Source: Sporosarcina thermotolerans (GTDB lineage Bacteria; Bacillota; Bacilli; Bacillales_A; Planococcaceae). Taken from it: DNA of 64,000 nt. The notes beneath the pieces are model-generated. The model was not told the origin of the DNA, made no database searches, and worked only from the letters and a program-made list of their open reading frames with translations. The position numbers and the translations under genes were made by a program. Location: NCBI RefSeq assembly GCF_030067815.1, contig NZ_CP125968.1, positions 911,501-975,500 on the forward strand. Direction: 5' to 3'. Within the stretch, counting starts at the first letter, position 1. Each line of letters starts with the position of its first letter. This document shows, piece by piece, positions 1 through 7,746 of the stretch.

Positions 1-1
1 A

Positions 2-469
2 GGGTTCGATATGATCCATAGTTTTAAATACGTGCTTATTATGACATTGGCGCAGTTGCCCGGCTACTTCACTGCTGCATGGCTTATCGAGAGGGCAGGA
101 CGTAAATTTGTTTTATCGACGTATTTAATCGGAACAGCCGTAAGCGCTCTTCTATTTGGTAATGCAGAGGGGCTTACAATGCTTCTTGTATTCGGTGCAT
201 TCCTTTCATTCTTCAACTTAGGCGCTTGGGGAGCACTCTACGCCTATTCTCCGGAACAATATCCGACCGCAGTACGGGCGACAGGCTCGGGCACGGCAGC
301 TGCCGTCGGCCGAATCGGTGGCATCTTTGGACCATTGTTAGTCGGCTGGCTTCTAACCGCGGGTCATGGATTCGGACTAATCTTCGGCATCTTCTGCGGA
401 TCGATTATTATTGGCGTACTCGCCGTAATTTTCTTAGGCACGGAAACAAAACAAATGGAATTGGAATAA
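2..469 (+). CDS. MFS transporter, C-terminal part (NiaP/YceI-like sugar-porter family)
   Basis: This is the C-terminal end of a major facilitator permease whose start lies before the window; the reading frame is already open at base 2. The visible part of about 155 residues has four to five membrane segments. It contains the loop ERAGRK and a late ERYP-type motif (SPEQYPTAVRATGSG) typical of the sugar-porter branch, close to niacin/aromatic acid permeases such as B. subtilis YceI (NiaP). The substrate cannot be settled from half a protein. The gene ends with TAA directly before a strong hairpin terminator, so it is the last gene of its transcript. An internal ATG at 11 is not a credible start because the MFS fold needs about 250 more residues upstream. 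Confidence 0.85.
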   Translation, partial: GFDMIHSFKYVLIMTLAQLPGYFTAAWLIERAGRKFVLSTYLIGTAVSALLFGNAEGLTMLLVFGAFLSFFNLGAWGALYAYSPEQYPTAVRATGSGTAAAVGRIGGIFGPLLVGWLLTAGHGFGLIFGIFCGSIIIGVLAVIFLGTETKQMELE

Positions 470-476
470 ATTTGGA

Positions 477-508
477 CCGACGTCTTACATGGACGTCGGT
501 TTTCTTTT
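477..508 (+). terminator. Rho-independent terminator of the MFS gene
   Basis: An 8-bp perfect stem (CCGACGTC / GACGTCGG) with a 7-base loop is followed by TTTTCTTTT. It lies 8 bases after the MFS stop codon. Confidence 0.9.
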
Positions 509-534
509 GCATTTCGCCTTGGATAAATGTTGCC

Positions 535-627
535 GCGTCCAAAGAATGCGGTTGCGCGTCCAAAGAAGTGCGTCCTGCTCCCAAGAAACTACATAGATCC
601 CCAAATTCATTTGTTCCGCTCGGAAAT
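535..627. repeat. Degenerate 21-bp phased intergenic array (GCGTCCAAAGAA type)
   Basis: The motif GCGTCCAAAGAA occurs at 535 and 556. Decaying copies follow at 577 (GCTCCCAAGAAA), about 597 (ATCCCCAAATTC) and 618 (GCTCGGAAATAT). The spacing is about 21 bp throughout, so the period is kept although the sequence drifts. The array ends about 65 bp before the start of the next gene and lies after the upstream terminator. It is the weakest of five such arrays in the window; see 2839, 4993, 44069 and 52218. Confidence 0.6.
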
Positions 628-691
628 ATCAACAAACTGAAACTTCTGTTCATGACAATACGTATTTACTACAAAGAGAAAGGGTGATGAA

Positions 692-1035
692 ATGTCGGTT
701 AAGGAGTTCACTGTTAAATCTCTCCAATGGAAGCAGCAAACACGATTGAATCTGAAATTCTACGAGGGAGCATCAGCGGGACATTGGTCGATCATTACGT
801 GAGAATGACTGGTTCATCGGAAGTGCATGTCCTAATTATGGAGAAGTATTATATGCGTTCGAACAACCGGGCATCAGTCACGGCGACGATAGATAATTTT
901 GACGGAGCGACGCGTGTCCATGTTGTTGCAGCAGGCAGTTCGGAAGGTGTTTTCTTCCGATTCGATTGGGGTGCGGGCAATAGTTTTGCAACAAGTGTGG
1001 AACGTGCGTTGGAACCATATATCATTGGGGGATAA
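692..1035 (+). CDS. DUF6054-like small protein, one frameshift
   Basis: Conserved small protein of unknown function, about 114 residues, resembling the DUF6054 family (recognised from general appearance: SGTLVDHYVRMTGS, VHVLIMEKYYMRS, RFDWGAG). No signal peptide or membrane segment is visible. The start at 692 (MSVKEFTVKS) follows a good ribosome site (AAAGGGTGATGA) but runs out of frame. The rest of the protein, from ATG 727, lies in the next frame. Adding one C to the CC at 724-725 fuses the two parts into a continuous protein, so this is probably a homopolymer error in the sequence rather than a dead gene. The ATG at 727 alone would drop about 12 N-terminal residues. Confidence 0.7.
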
Positions 1036-1080
1036 TGATTAGAAGATAGTATTGTTGCAAGGCTGAAAGGGAGTGTGTCG

Positions 1081-1746
1081 ATGTTTCGAATACCTGAATC
1101 GATTGCTAACCTTGGCAGGGAGAGGATAAAAGGATTCCCCGTGGAGGGATTCGTCTACGGGGAGGGCCCACAGAAGCCCGAGCTAATGCTGATTGGTGAA
1201 GCACCAGGGGAATTCGAGGCCGTGGATGGAATCCCTTTCATCGGCAGGGCAGGCAAGGAATTGATGAAGTCACTCGATTCGATTGGATTGACGCGTGAGG
1301 ATGTCTATATAACGAGTACTGTCCGCAGTCGTCCATACAAATGGGGCGAGAGACGGGAGCGGGACGGTACGAAGACGCAGAGGAAATATAATCGGCCACC
1401 GACAAGGAAAGAAATCTTGGCACATGCCCCGGTGCTCGATTATGAACTGGCGAATATCGAGCCGAAGCTGATTGTTGCACTTGGTAATTTTGGCTTACAG
1501 AGACTGCTTGGCAGGGAAGCGAAAGTGACGGAGTTACACGGGCAGTTGTTGGAAAGGCCGATTCAGTTCCTTCCAGATCTGGATAGCACGACGTTTGAGT
1601 GGACAGATCGTCTGTATCGAATTGTGCCGACATTCCATCCAGCAGCGGTCTTTTATCGGCCTTCGCATAGGCCGGACTTGGATGCGGATTGGTTAGCGAT
1701 TGGCGAGATGTTGAAGAGAATTGGGGATGGGGAAAGTGAAGTATAA
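1081..1746 (+). CDS. Uracil-DNA glycosylase family 4-like protein lacking Fe-S cysteines
   Basis: Predicted DNA repair enzyme of the uracil-DNA glycosylase superfamily, which removes uracil from DNA. Motif A is GEAPGEFEAVDGIPFIGRAG near residues 39-57. Motif B is HPAAVFYRP near residue 185. Both follow the family 4/5 pattern. Family 4 enzymes normally hold a 4Fe-4S cluster with four cysteines, but this 221-residue protein has no cysteine at all; the usual VKCRP segment reads VRSRP. ATG 1081 is preferred over GTG 1075 because the site AAAGGGAG sits about 8 bases before it. Its 3' end overlaps the next gene by 26 bp, so the two are probably cotranscribed. The activity of the cysteine-free form is inference. 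Confidence 0.8.
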   Translation: MFRIPESIANLGRERIKGFPVEGFVYGEGPQKPELMLIGEAPGEFEAVDGIPFIGRAGKELMKSLDSIGLTREDVYITSTVRSRPYKWGERRERDGTKTQRKYNRPPTRKEILAHAPVLDYELANIEPKLIVALGNFGLQRLLGREAKVTELHGQLLERPIQFLPDLDSTTFEWTDRLYRIVPTFHPAAVFYRPSHRPDLDADWLAIGEMLKRIGDGESEV

Positions 1747-2242
1747 TCGGATTTTGGTCATCGGATGCAGTGGGGCTGGGAAATCGACGTTATCGGTCGA
1801 ACTTGCGGAGCGCCTAAGATTGCCCGTCCTTCATTTGGATGCACTATTTTGGAAAGAAGGATGGGTGCCTACACCGAAACCTGAATTTAGGGAGAAACTG
1901 CAAACTGAACTGGAGAAGCCCGCATGGATTATCGATGGTAATTTCAACTCGACGATTGAGATGCGGGCTCAATATGCTGATTTGATCATCTTCCTCGACT
2001 TTCCAAACTACCTTTGCTTGTCACGGATTTTCAAACGGCGTTGGATGTATAGAGGGAAGACGAGGCCTGATATGGCAGAAGGCTGCGAGGAAAAGGTAGA
2101 TTGGGAATTTGTGAAATTCATATGGACGTATCCGAAAAAGAAGCGGCCCGGAGTCTTTGAAATGCTTGAGCGGAGCGAGGCCGAAGTGATCGTGTTGAAG
2201 TCACCGCGTGAAGTGAAGCGTTGGATGGGGACGTTGGAATAG
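1721..2242 (+). CDS. P-loop kinase, FlaR/topology-modulation-protein family
   Basis: Small adenylate-kinase-like P-loop protein of 173 residues. A Walker A motif, GCSGAGKST, lies near residues 15-23. It is followed by LPVLHLDALFW and the segment WIIDGNFNSTIEMR, which are hallmarks of proteins annotated as topology modulation protein or FlaR. The family is thought to phosphorylate a small molecule or nucleotide, but the substrate is not known. The gene overlaps the end of the uracil-DNA glycosylase gene. ATG 1727 or GTG 1736 are alternative starts, since all sit in a G-rich stretch that could serve as ribosome site. No membrane segment is present, so it should be cytoplasmic. Confidence 0.75.
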   Translation: MGMGKVKYNRILVIGCSGAGKSTLSVELAERLRLPVLHLDALFWKEGWVPTPKPEFREKLQTELEKPAWIIDGNFNSTIEMRAQYADLIIFLDFPNYLCLSRIFKRRWMYRGKTRPDMAEGCEEKVDWEFVKFIWTYPKKKRPGVFEMLERSEAEVIVLKSPREVKRWMGTLE

Positions 2243-2253
2243 GGGGAGCTTAA

Positions 2254-2811
2254 TTGAAGAGGAAAGTCTGGGGAGTGTCGAGTGCTGTTCTGTTCATATT
2301 TTTGATGACAGTTCTCTTTCCGTATTCGCCTTTAAGTGTCTATCAGTCCGTTGGATTTGATGCGGATCTTCCTTATTTGCAAGATTATAAGAAAAAACTG
2401 CATGAATTCGGGCAGGTGCATGACGGGAATACAGTTGAAGACTGGGATCGGTTGAACTCTGATACTGATTTTATTTTGGATTTGTATGAGATGGATTTAA
2501 TGACGTCTGCCAGAGTGAAAGTGGGTAAGGGAGATTTGGATTGGATGCTGGTTGAAGTTCGAACGTTACGTAATACGCTTCTAAGTATAGCTTTTCAGGA
2601 AAAGCATTCATCGGAGACAAGAAAGTATCTTGAGGCAAGTGTGAGGTGGAGTCTCAATGCGGAGGAAGATATATTATGGTTGAAAGACCATCCGTTCTAT
2701 TCAAGATTTCTGTTGATCACGCATTTGAAGAACCTTCAGGAAGATATTAAGATAAGTTTCGATATGTATAGGCACTTTTATGAGGCTTACTATCGGTATG
2801 ATGGTGAATGA
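2254..2811 (+). CDS. Hypothetical membrane-anchored protein
   Basis: I do not recognise this 185-residue protein. It starts with TTG at 2254, chosen because AGGGGGAG lies 5-6 bases upstream. One hydrophobic segment near residues 6-24 (VSSAVLFIFLMTVLFPYS) follows a KRK start, so it is probably an N-in membrane anchor or uncleaved signal. The rest is acidic and helical, with many Lys/Glu/Asp and Trp residues, and probably faces outside. It lies 11 bases after the kinase gene and could be the last gene of a 1081-2811 transcript. No obvious terminator follows; instead a phased repeat array fills the gap to the next gene. Confidence 0.55.
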   Translation: MKRKVWGVSSAVLFIFLMTVLFPYSPLSVYQSVGFDADLPYLQDYKKKLHEFGQVHDGNTVEDWDRLNSDTDFILDLYEMDLMTSARVKVGKGDLDWMLVEVRTLRNTLLSIAFQEKHSSETRKYLEASVRWSLNAEEDILWLKDHPFYSRFLLITHLKNLQEDIKISFDMYRHFYEAYYRYDGE

Positions 2812-2838
2812 GTAGCGGGCCATACGCATGTGCATTCA

Positions 2839-2945
2839 TTTATGAGCTTTTATCTGCCTTTATGCGTGCTTATTTTTGTTTATGCGTATCTATCAAAGTT
2901 TATGAGTTATTAGAAGTTTTTATGCGTGTATAGACTGTTTTATGC
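2839..2945. repeat. 20-bp phased intergenic array (TTTATG type)
   Basis: TTTATG recurs at 2839, 2859, 2879, 2899, 2919 and 2939, exactly every 20 bp, mostly as TTTATGCGT or TTTATGAG. A further T-rich half-step occurs at 2849. The intervening bases vary. Because T-tracts recur every 10 or 20 bp, the stretch should be intrinsically bent. It ends 28 bp before the ABC exporter start and overlaps its leader. Confidence 0.8.
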
Positions 2946-2972
2946 GTATTTGGGAAGAAAAGAGGATGGAAG

Positions 2973-4706
2973 ATGGAAAAAGAGTTGAAGACAAAAGGGT
3001 CGATGAAGGAATTCTTTGGTTTATTGCGGCAACTAAGATGGCCGAAAGGGATAACGGTGACTGCGCTCATTCTTGCTTTATTTTCGACTGCAGCAAGTTT
3101 GGCAATTCCGTTGGTGACACGCCAGCTTGTAGACTCGTTGTCTGCGGCGTCTTTTAACTGGAAGACTGCTGTGTTCTTATTTGTGGTATTCGTGTTACAG
3201 GCTTTATTGGGCGGAGTTTCGTACTATTTGCTTGCGTATATTGGTGAGACGATTGTGGCGGATTTGAGGAATAAATTATGGGATAAAGTGCTGCGACTTC
3301 CGGTTACGTATTACGATGAAAATGAAACCGGTGAGACGATGAGCCGGATTACGCAGGATACGACTATGCTGAAGCAGTTAGTGTCGGATCATCTTGTGTC
3401 GTTCATTACGGGAATTATCTCGGTTATCGGAGCGGTTGCAATTTTATTGTATCTTGACTGGAAAATGACGCTTATTATGTTAATAAGTATCCCGGTTAGT
3501 ATGGCAATCATTTTGCCGCTTGGAAGGATCATGCATAAAATTGCGAAGTCAACTCAGGGGGAAATGGCCAAATTCTCAGGTCATCTTGGACGGGTGCTCG
3601 GCGATATTCGGTTGGTGAAGGCTTATCGGGCGGAGCCGAATGAAGGGGAGAAGGGTGGAAATGCGATTCGCTCGCTATTTTCATTCGGTTTGAAAGAGGC
3701 AAGGATTCAAGCAATCATTTCACCTGTCATGACGCTTGTGATGATGAGCATTTTAGTTGTGATTCTTGGCTACGGCGGTGCGCAAGTTTCTAAAGGGGAT
3801 TTATCCCCAGGAACGCTTGTCGCAATCATTTTTCTTATGTTCCAGATCATCATCCCGTTTGCGCAGATGGCACAAGTGTTTACGATTTTCCAAAAGGCTG
3901 TCGGTGCAACAGAGAGGATTCAGCAGATTTTAAGGATGAAGAGTGAGCCCGCGAATGGAGAATCTGTTGTCCCTGCTGGCAGCATTCAATTCGAGTCAAT
4001 CGATTTTTCGTATGAAAGCGGAAAGGATGTTCTTCAAGGGGTTACTTTCTGGGCGAATCCAGGGAATGTCACTGCGTTTGTCGGTCCAAGTGGCGGTGGG
4101 AAAACAACAATATTCTCACTCATAGAACGGTTCTATTTGCCGACGGCGGGCGTTATTTCGGTCGGTGGAACGCCGATTTCAGAGATCGCTTTGTCTGAAT
4201 GGCGGAAGCGGATCGGTTATGTGTCGCAGGAAAGTCCATTATTAAGCGGAACGATTTTGGATAATATCGCGTATGGTCTGGAAATCCGGCCTTCTATAGA
4301 TGAGGTGAAGAAGGCTGCGGAGGCGGCGAATGCACTGGAGTTTATCGAAGCGATGGAGGATGGTTTCGAAACGCTTGTTGGTGAAAGGGGCATGAAGCTT
4401 TCAGGGGGACAACGCCAACGGATTGCAATTGCGCGTGCTCTCTTGCATGATCCAGAAATTCTGTTGCTTGACGAAGCGACTTCCAATTTGGACAGCGGAT
4501 CTGAAACGCATGTTCAGGAGGCGCTGCAACGGTTAATGCAAGGACGGACAACGCTTATCATTGCCCATCGGTTATCCACAGTTATTGACGCCGACCAGCT
4601 CATTTTCCTTGAAGAAGGGCGGATTACGGGGATTGGCACGCATGAGGAATTATTCAACTCCCACCCGTTGTACCGTGAGTTTGCGGAGGGCCAGGGGTTG
4701 AAATAG
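2973..4706 (+). CDS. ABC multidrug exporter, BmrA-like half transporter
   Basis: A 577-residue half-size ABC exporter with a fused permease and ATPase that would work as a homodimer in the membrane to expel drugs or lipids. Six membrane helices occupy about residues 30-315. The nucleotide-binding domain has Walker A GPSGGGKTT near 371-379, signature LSGGQRQR near 476, Walker B ILLLDEATS near 495 and the H-loop IIAHRL near 529. Overall it is closest to BmrA/YvcC of B. subtilis, but orthology is not certain. ATG 2973 follows AGAGGATGG. The leader carries a 20-bp phased array. A small two-helix membrane protein follows after 9 bp, likely in the same transcript. Confidence 0.92.
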   Translation: MEKELKTKGSMKEFFGLLRQLRWPKGITVTALILALFSTAASLAIPLVTRQLVDSLSAASFNWKTAVFLFVVFVLQALLGGVSYYLLAYIGETIVADLRNKLWDKVLRLPVTYYDENETGETMSRITQDTTMLKQLVSDHLVSFITGIISVIGAVAILLYLDWKMTLIMLISIPVSMAIILPLGRIMHKIAKSTQGEMAKFSGHLGRVLGDIRLVKAYRAEPNEGEKGGNAIRSLFSFGLKEARIQAIISPVMTLVMMSILVVILGYGGAQVSKGDLSPGTLVAIIFLMFQIIIPFAQMAQVFTIFQKAVGATERIQQILRMKSEPANGESVVPAGSIQFESIDFSYESGKDVLQGVTFWANPGNVTAFVGPSGGGKTTIFSLIERFYLPTAGVISVGGTPISEIALSEWRKRIGYVSQESPLLSGTILDNIAYGLEIRPSIDEVKKAAEAANALEFIEAMEDGFETLVGERGMKLSGGQRQRIAIARALLHDPEILLLDEATSNLDSGSETHVQEALQRLMQGRTTLIIAHRLSTVIDADQLIFLEEGRITGIGTHEELFNSHPLYREFAEGQGLK

Positions 4707-4715
4707 GGGGGCGAC

Positions 4716-4939
4716 ATGGCGGAATTTATTTTTCTTTTCATCATTTGTATACCGCTATATTTAATTCTTATATGGCAGGTTTTTAACCCGGAGGAAGCAA
4801 TGTTATGGGGAAGAGATGGATGTATAAGGAACAGCCCGAGGTTTCGGATGAAGCGATTAAATTTACGAAAATCTTGTCGATCATCGGAATTGTCGTGCTA
4901 ACTTTAATTTTTGTAGTTTCTTTTATTAAGCTGATATGA
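4716..4939 (+). CDS. Small two-helix membrane protein (DUF6199-like), one frameshift
   Basis: Small membrane protein of about 75 residues. The N-terminal helix is EFIFLFIICIPLYLILIW. A short middle section matches the pattern of DUF6199 proteins (NPEEAMLWGKRWMYKEQPEVSD), and a second helix follows (ILSIIGIVVLTLIFVVSFI). As sequenced, the frame breaks at the GGGG run 4807-4810; adding one G restores the second half through the stop at 4939. The restored reading ends directly before a strong terminator, which supports it. It lies 9 bp after the ABC exporter, so the two are probably one operon. The family assignment is tentative and no function is known. Confidence 0.65.
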
Positions 4940-4949
4940 AGAAAAGAGG

Positions 4950-4978
4950 CGTATCCGATTTTTTCGGATACGTTTTAT
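4950..4978 (+). terminator. Terminator after the ABC exporter operon
   Basis: A 9-bp stem (CGTATCCGA / TCGGATACG) with a T-rich 5-base loop is followed by TTTTAT. It lies 10 bases after the stop at 4939. Confidence 0.9.
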
Positions 4979-4992
4979 AATTCCATCAAGCA

Positions 4993-5168
4993 AGTTCTCA
5001 TATAGGCAAGAAGAGTTCTCGTTTCCGCCAAAAGAGTTCTCATTCGGGCAAGAAGAGTTCTCGTTTCCGCCAAAAAAGTTCTCATTCAGGCAAGAAGAGT
5101 TCTTGTTTCCGCCAAAAGAGTTCTCATTCGGGCAAGAAGAGTTCTCGTTTCCGCCAAAAGAGTTCTCA
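4993..5168. repeat. 21-bp phased intergenic array (AGTTCTC type), nine units
   Basis: GTTCTC, or a one-base variant, occurs at 4994, 5015, 5036, 5057, 5078, 5099, 5120, 5141 and 5162: nine units with no deviation from 21 bp. Two unit types alternate. One continues with ATTCGGGCAAGAAG and the other with GTTTCCGCCAAAAG, giving a 42-bp superperiod. Because 21 is a multiple of three, the minus strand gives a spurious heptapeptide-repeat reading frame. The array ends about 80 bp before the DNA glycosylase start. Confidence 0.9.
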
Positions 5169-5248
5169 TTCACCCCGAAAAGGATTCATTTCAACATAAA
5201 AGGGCAATCCTATAGTGATGAAGGAATTGGTGCTATGGAGGGATTCAG

Positions 5249-5841
5249 TTGTACGAACCGATTGATAAAGGCTTTTTCGAAAGACCAGTTCTTGAACTTG
5301 CGCGGAATCTGGTCGGTCAATATATTGTGCATGAGCAGCCGGATGGCATTATAGTCGCGCGAATTGTAGAGACGGAAGCCTATCATGGGCCTGAGGATCG
5401 TGCAGCGCATAGCTTTGGGAACCGCCGGACGAAGCGAACAGATGTCATGTTTGGTGCGCCCGGTCTCGTATACACGTATCAAATGCACACACATACGTTG
5501 ATGAATGTCGTCAGTGGGCCGATTGGAACGCCCATGCGGTGCTGATCAGGGCGGCGGAGCCTGTAGACGGACTTGAGATGATGCGGGACAATCGTGGTCC
5601 GAATTTGAAGATGAAAGATTGGACGAATGGACCAGGAAAACTTTCAAAAGCGCTTGGCGTGACGATGAAGTATTACGGGCATCATTGGTCGGACAAGCCG
5701 CTGTTCATAGCTGTCGGGCCAGGGGCAAGTGAAATCGAAACGGGTCCGCGTGTTGGGATAGGCAATACGGGCGAGGCCGTCCATTATCCATGGAGATTCT
5801 TTGAAAAGGATAATCCTTACGTCTCAAAATACCGCCCATAA
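5249..5841 (+). CDS. 3-methyladenine DNA glycosylase (AAG/MPG family), one frameshift
   Basis: Base-excision repair enzyme of the AAG/MPG family that removes alkylated purines such as 3-methyladenine. Typical family segments are ARNLVGQ, VARIVETEAYHGPEDRAAHSF, GLVYTYQMHTHTLMNVV, VLIRAAEPVDG and NGPGKLSKALG. The catalytic Glu lies in the ETEAY motif. TTG 5249 is used because GGAGGGA lies 6 bases upstream. The frame breaks at the CCC run 5531-5533; adding one C joins SGPIGTP to HAVLIRAAEP, giving about 197 residues, the normal length. This is likely a sequence error. Its leader holds the best 21-bp phased array of the window. Confidence 0.85.
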
Positions 5842-5904
5842 GTTTAGTGCTGAACGAGAGTGGAATAGTAGTAGGGAAAGCATACTTGAAAGGATGGGTG
5901 AAAA

Positions 5905-6417
5905 ATGGCTAAAATAGCTACGGTTATCACAAATCTATTCGAGGATTCTGAGTATACGGAGCCGGCTAAAGCTTTTCAAGAGGCGGGACATGAAGTCGTC
6001 ACAATCGAGATGGAAGCCGGGAAAGAAGTGAAAGGAAAACAAGGAGATTCTACAGTGAAAATTGACGTTGGGATTGCCGATGCTTCCCCGGAAGACTATG
6101 ATGCTCTTTTCATCCCAGGAGGTTTCTCGCCAGACCAGCTTAGAGCGGATGATCGATTCGTTGAATTCGCGAAAAAGTTCATGGATGATAAAAAGCCCGT
6201 TTTCGCAATCTGTCACGGCCCACAGCTATTAATCACCGCGAAAACATTGAAGGGCAGGGATGCAACAGGTTATAAATCCATCAAGGTGGATATGGAATAT
6301 GCAGGGGCGAAATACGCGGATAAAGAAGTGGTTGTTTGTCAAAATCAGTTGGTAACAAGCAGGACACCAGATGATATCCCTGCATTCATACGCGAGTCAG
6401 TTAAACTATTAGGATGA
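5905..6417 (+). CDS. yfkM: DJ-1/PfpI family protein, YfkM-like general stress protein 18
   Basis: A 170-residue single-domain protein of the DJ-1/PfpI superfamily, closest in pattern to B. subtilis YfkM and E. coli YhbO. Members are described as glyoxalase/deglycase or chaperone-like stress proteins; the exact activity is debated. The nucleophile elbow AICHGPQ puts the active Cys near residue 102, with Glu in the N-terminal part and His next to the Cys as usual. The ribosome site AAAGGATGG precedes ATG 5905. It stands alone, with a strong G/C hairpin terminator after it. No secretion signal is present, so it is cytoplasmic. Confidence 0.88.
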   Translation: MAKIATVITNLFEDSEYTEPAKAFQEAGHEVVTIEMEAGKEVKGKQGDSTVKIDVGIADASPEDYDALFIPGGFSPDQLRADDRFVEFAKKFMDDKKPVFAICHGPQLLITAKTLKGRDATGYKSIKVDMEYAGAKYADKEVVVCQNQLVTSRTPDDIPAFIRESVKLLG

Positions 6418-6428
6418 ACAAAGTCATG

Positions 6429-6474
6429 GGAGAGGGGGGATCAATGAAGATTCCCCCCCTCTCTGTTCTTTTAT
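6429..6474 (+). terminator. Terminator after the DJ-1 family gene
   Basis: A long stem (GAGAGGGGGGA / TCCCCCCCTCTC, one-base slack) is followed by TGTTCTTTTATT, 12 bases after the stop codon. Confidence 0.8.
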
Positions 6475-6553
6475 TACTGCCATGAAGAATGACCTTGTCC
6501 ATACATACATAACTTAATAACAAGTTGTTGAACATAAGGGGGATAGTTCATTT

Positions 6554-7609
6554 TTGAAAAAGGTACTTAAAATAGGTAGCGCATTTATAGGAATTATCGT
6601 AGGTGCGGGTTTTGCATCGGGGCAGGAGATTCTTCAATACTTTACAAGCTTCGGAATGATGGGGATAGCAGCTGCCATATTATCCACAGCTTTGTTTGCA
6701 TATTTAGGAATGGTGCTTATGAGGTTAGGTAGCAGGATGCGCGCAACTTCGCATAAGGAAGTCATTTATAAAATTAGCGGACGTTTTTTGGGCATCCTCA
6801 TTGATTATATAATCATTTTCACTTTGTTTGGTGTCGGTGTCGTTATGATTGCCGGGGCGGGTTCCAATTTAGCGCAACAATTCGGTGTGCCTCCTGTTAT
6901 AGGAAGCCTGTTAATGGTTGCATTGATTTTCATTTCAATTCTCATGAACGTTGATGAAGTGGTTGCTATTATCGGTAGTATTACCCCGTTTCTTATCCTA
7001 TCTATCATCGTTGTTTCGGTCTATTGTCTAATGACGATGGATCAGCCTTTTGCTTCACTTAATATTTTGGCTAATGAAGTTCCAACTACATTGCCGAACT
7101 GGTTCATCTCTGCCATCAATTACGTGTCGTTTAACATAGCAGTAGGTGCTTCCATGTCATTGGTGATGGGTGGGGAGGAGAAGAATGAGAGGACCGCCGC
7201 TTTAGGTGGGCTTGTCGGAGGCTTCGGTTTAGGAATCTTGATTCTCCTTAGCCATTTGGCAATTTTCTCGAAAGTGGAGACGATCGCTGATGTAGATTTG
7301 CCGATGTTGGCAATCATCAATGAAATCTCACCGATCCTTGCCGTATTCATGGCATTCATTCTATATGGGATGATTTTCAATACTGCTGTTAGCATGTTCT
7401 ATGCATTTGGAGCACGTTTTACAAAGGTTGGAACAAGGAATTTCAAGATGTTCGTATTCATCACTTTACTCATCGGTTTCGGTCTAAGCTTCCTACGCTT
7501 TAAACTACTTGTCGCATACTTCTACCCATGGATCGGCTATTTGGGATTACTCCTATCAGTCATATTGATCTTTACTTCATTTAGAATGCCGAAAAAAGTT
7601 AGACGATAA
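6554..7609 (+). CDS. YkvI-like membrane transporter (APC-type fold)
   Basis: A polytopic membrane protein of 351 residues with about ten hydrophobic segments. It begins GSAFIGIIVGAGFASGQEIL, a signature of the YkvI family related to amino-acid/cation symporters with a LeuT-like fold. The unwound-helix glycine motif GAGFASGQE near residues 17-25 supports a transporter. The substrate is unknown. TTG 6554 is chosen because AAGGGGGA lies about 10 bases before it. It appears to be monocistronic and has its own terminator directly after the stop, followed by a dispersed hairpin repeat. Confidence 0.8.
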   Translation: MKKVLKIGSAFIGIIVGAGFASGQEILQYFTSFGMMGIAAAILSTALFAYLGMVLMRLGSRMRATSHKEVIYKISGRFLGILIDYIIIFTLFGVGVVMIAGAGSNLAQQFGVPPVIGSLLMVALIFISILMNVDEVVAIIGSITPFLILSIIVVSVYCLMTMDQPFASLNILANEVPTTLPNWFISAINYVSFNIAVGASMSLVMGGEEKNERTAALGGLVGGFGLGILILLSHLAIFSKVETIADVDLPMLAIINEISPILAVFMAFILYGMIFNTAVSMFYAFGARFTKVGTRNFKMFVFITLLIGFGLSFLRFKLLVAYFYPWIGYLGLLLSVILIFTSFRMPKKVRR

Positions 7610-7640
7610 AAAAAGGGGCCCCGTGGAGGAGCCCCTTTTG
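7608..7640 (+). terminator. Terminator after the YkvI-like gene
   Basis: Stem AAAAGGGGC / GCCCCTTTT with a loop of about 11 bases. The A-run before and T-run after allow it to serve both strands, so it may also end the hmp transcript read-through. Confidence 0.85.
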
Positions 7641-7645
7641 CCTGT

Positions 7646-7738
7646 GCGACCAGACGCGGGTCATAAGTCAGGCCTGCTGTGCGACAAATGACGCTGCTTC
7701 GCATGTCTGCCTTATGCCTGACGCGTCTAACCGGTCGC
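7646..7738. repeat. Dispersed covarying hairpin repeat, copy A
   Basis: Imperfect palindrome of about 93 bp. The outer arms GCGACC-AGACGC pair exactly with GCGTCT-(AACC)-GGTCGC. Inside lie GGGTCATAAGTCA and CTTATGCCTG, which are shared with copies at 20782, 25235, 55968 and 56089. It lies between two converging genes, immediately before the hmp stop codon. Confidence 0.85.
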
Positions 7739-7746
7739 TTCAGCAT

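Noticed and set aside
4904..5173. Minus-strand reading frame of 89 residues with NENSFGG/NENSSC repeats
   Set aside because: It is only the translation of the 21-bp array; no ribosome site or conserved end is present, and the period keeps several frames open by chance.
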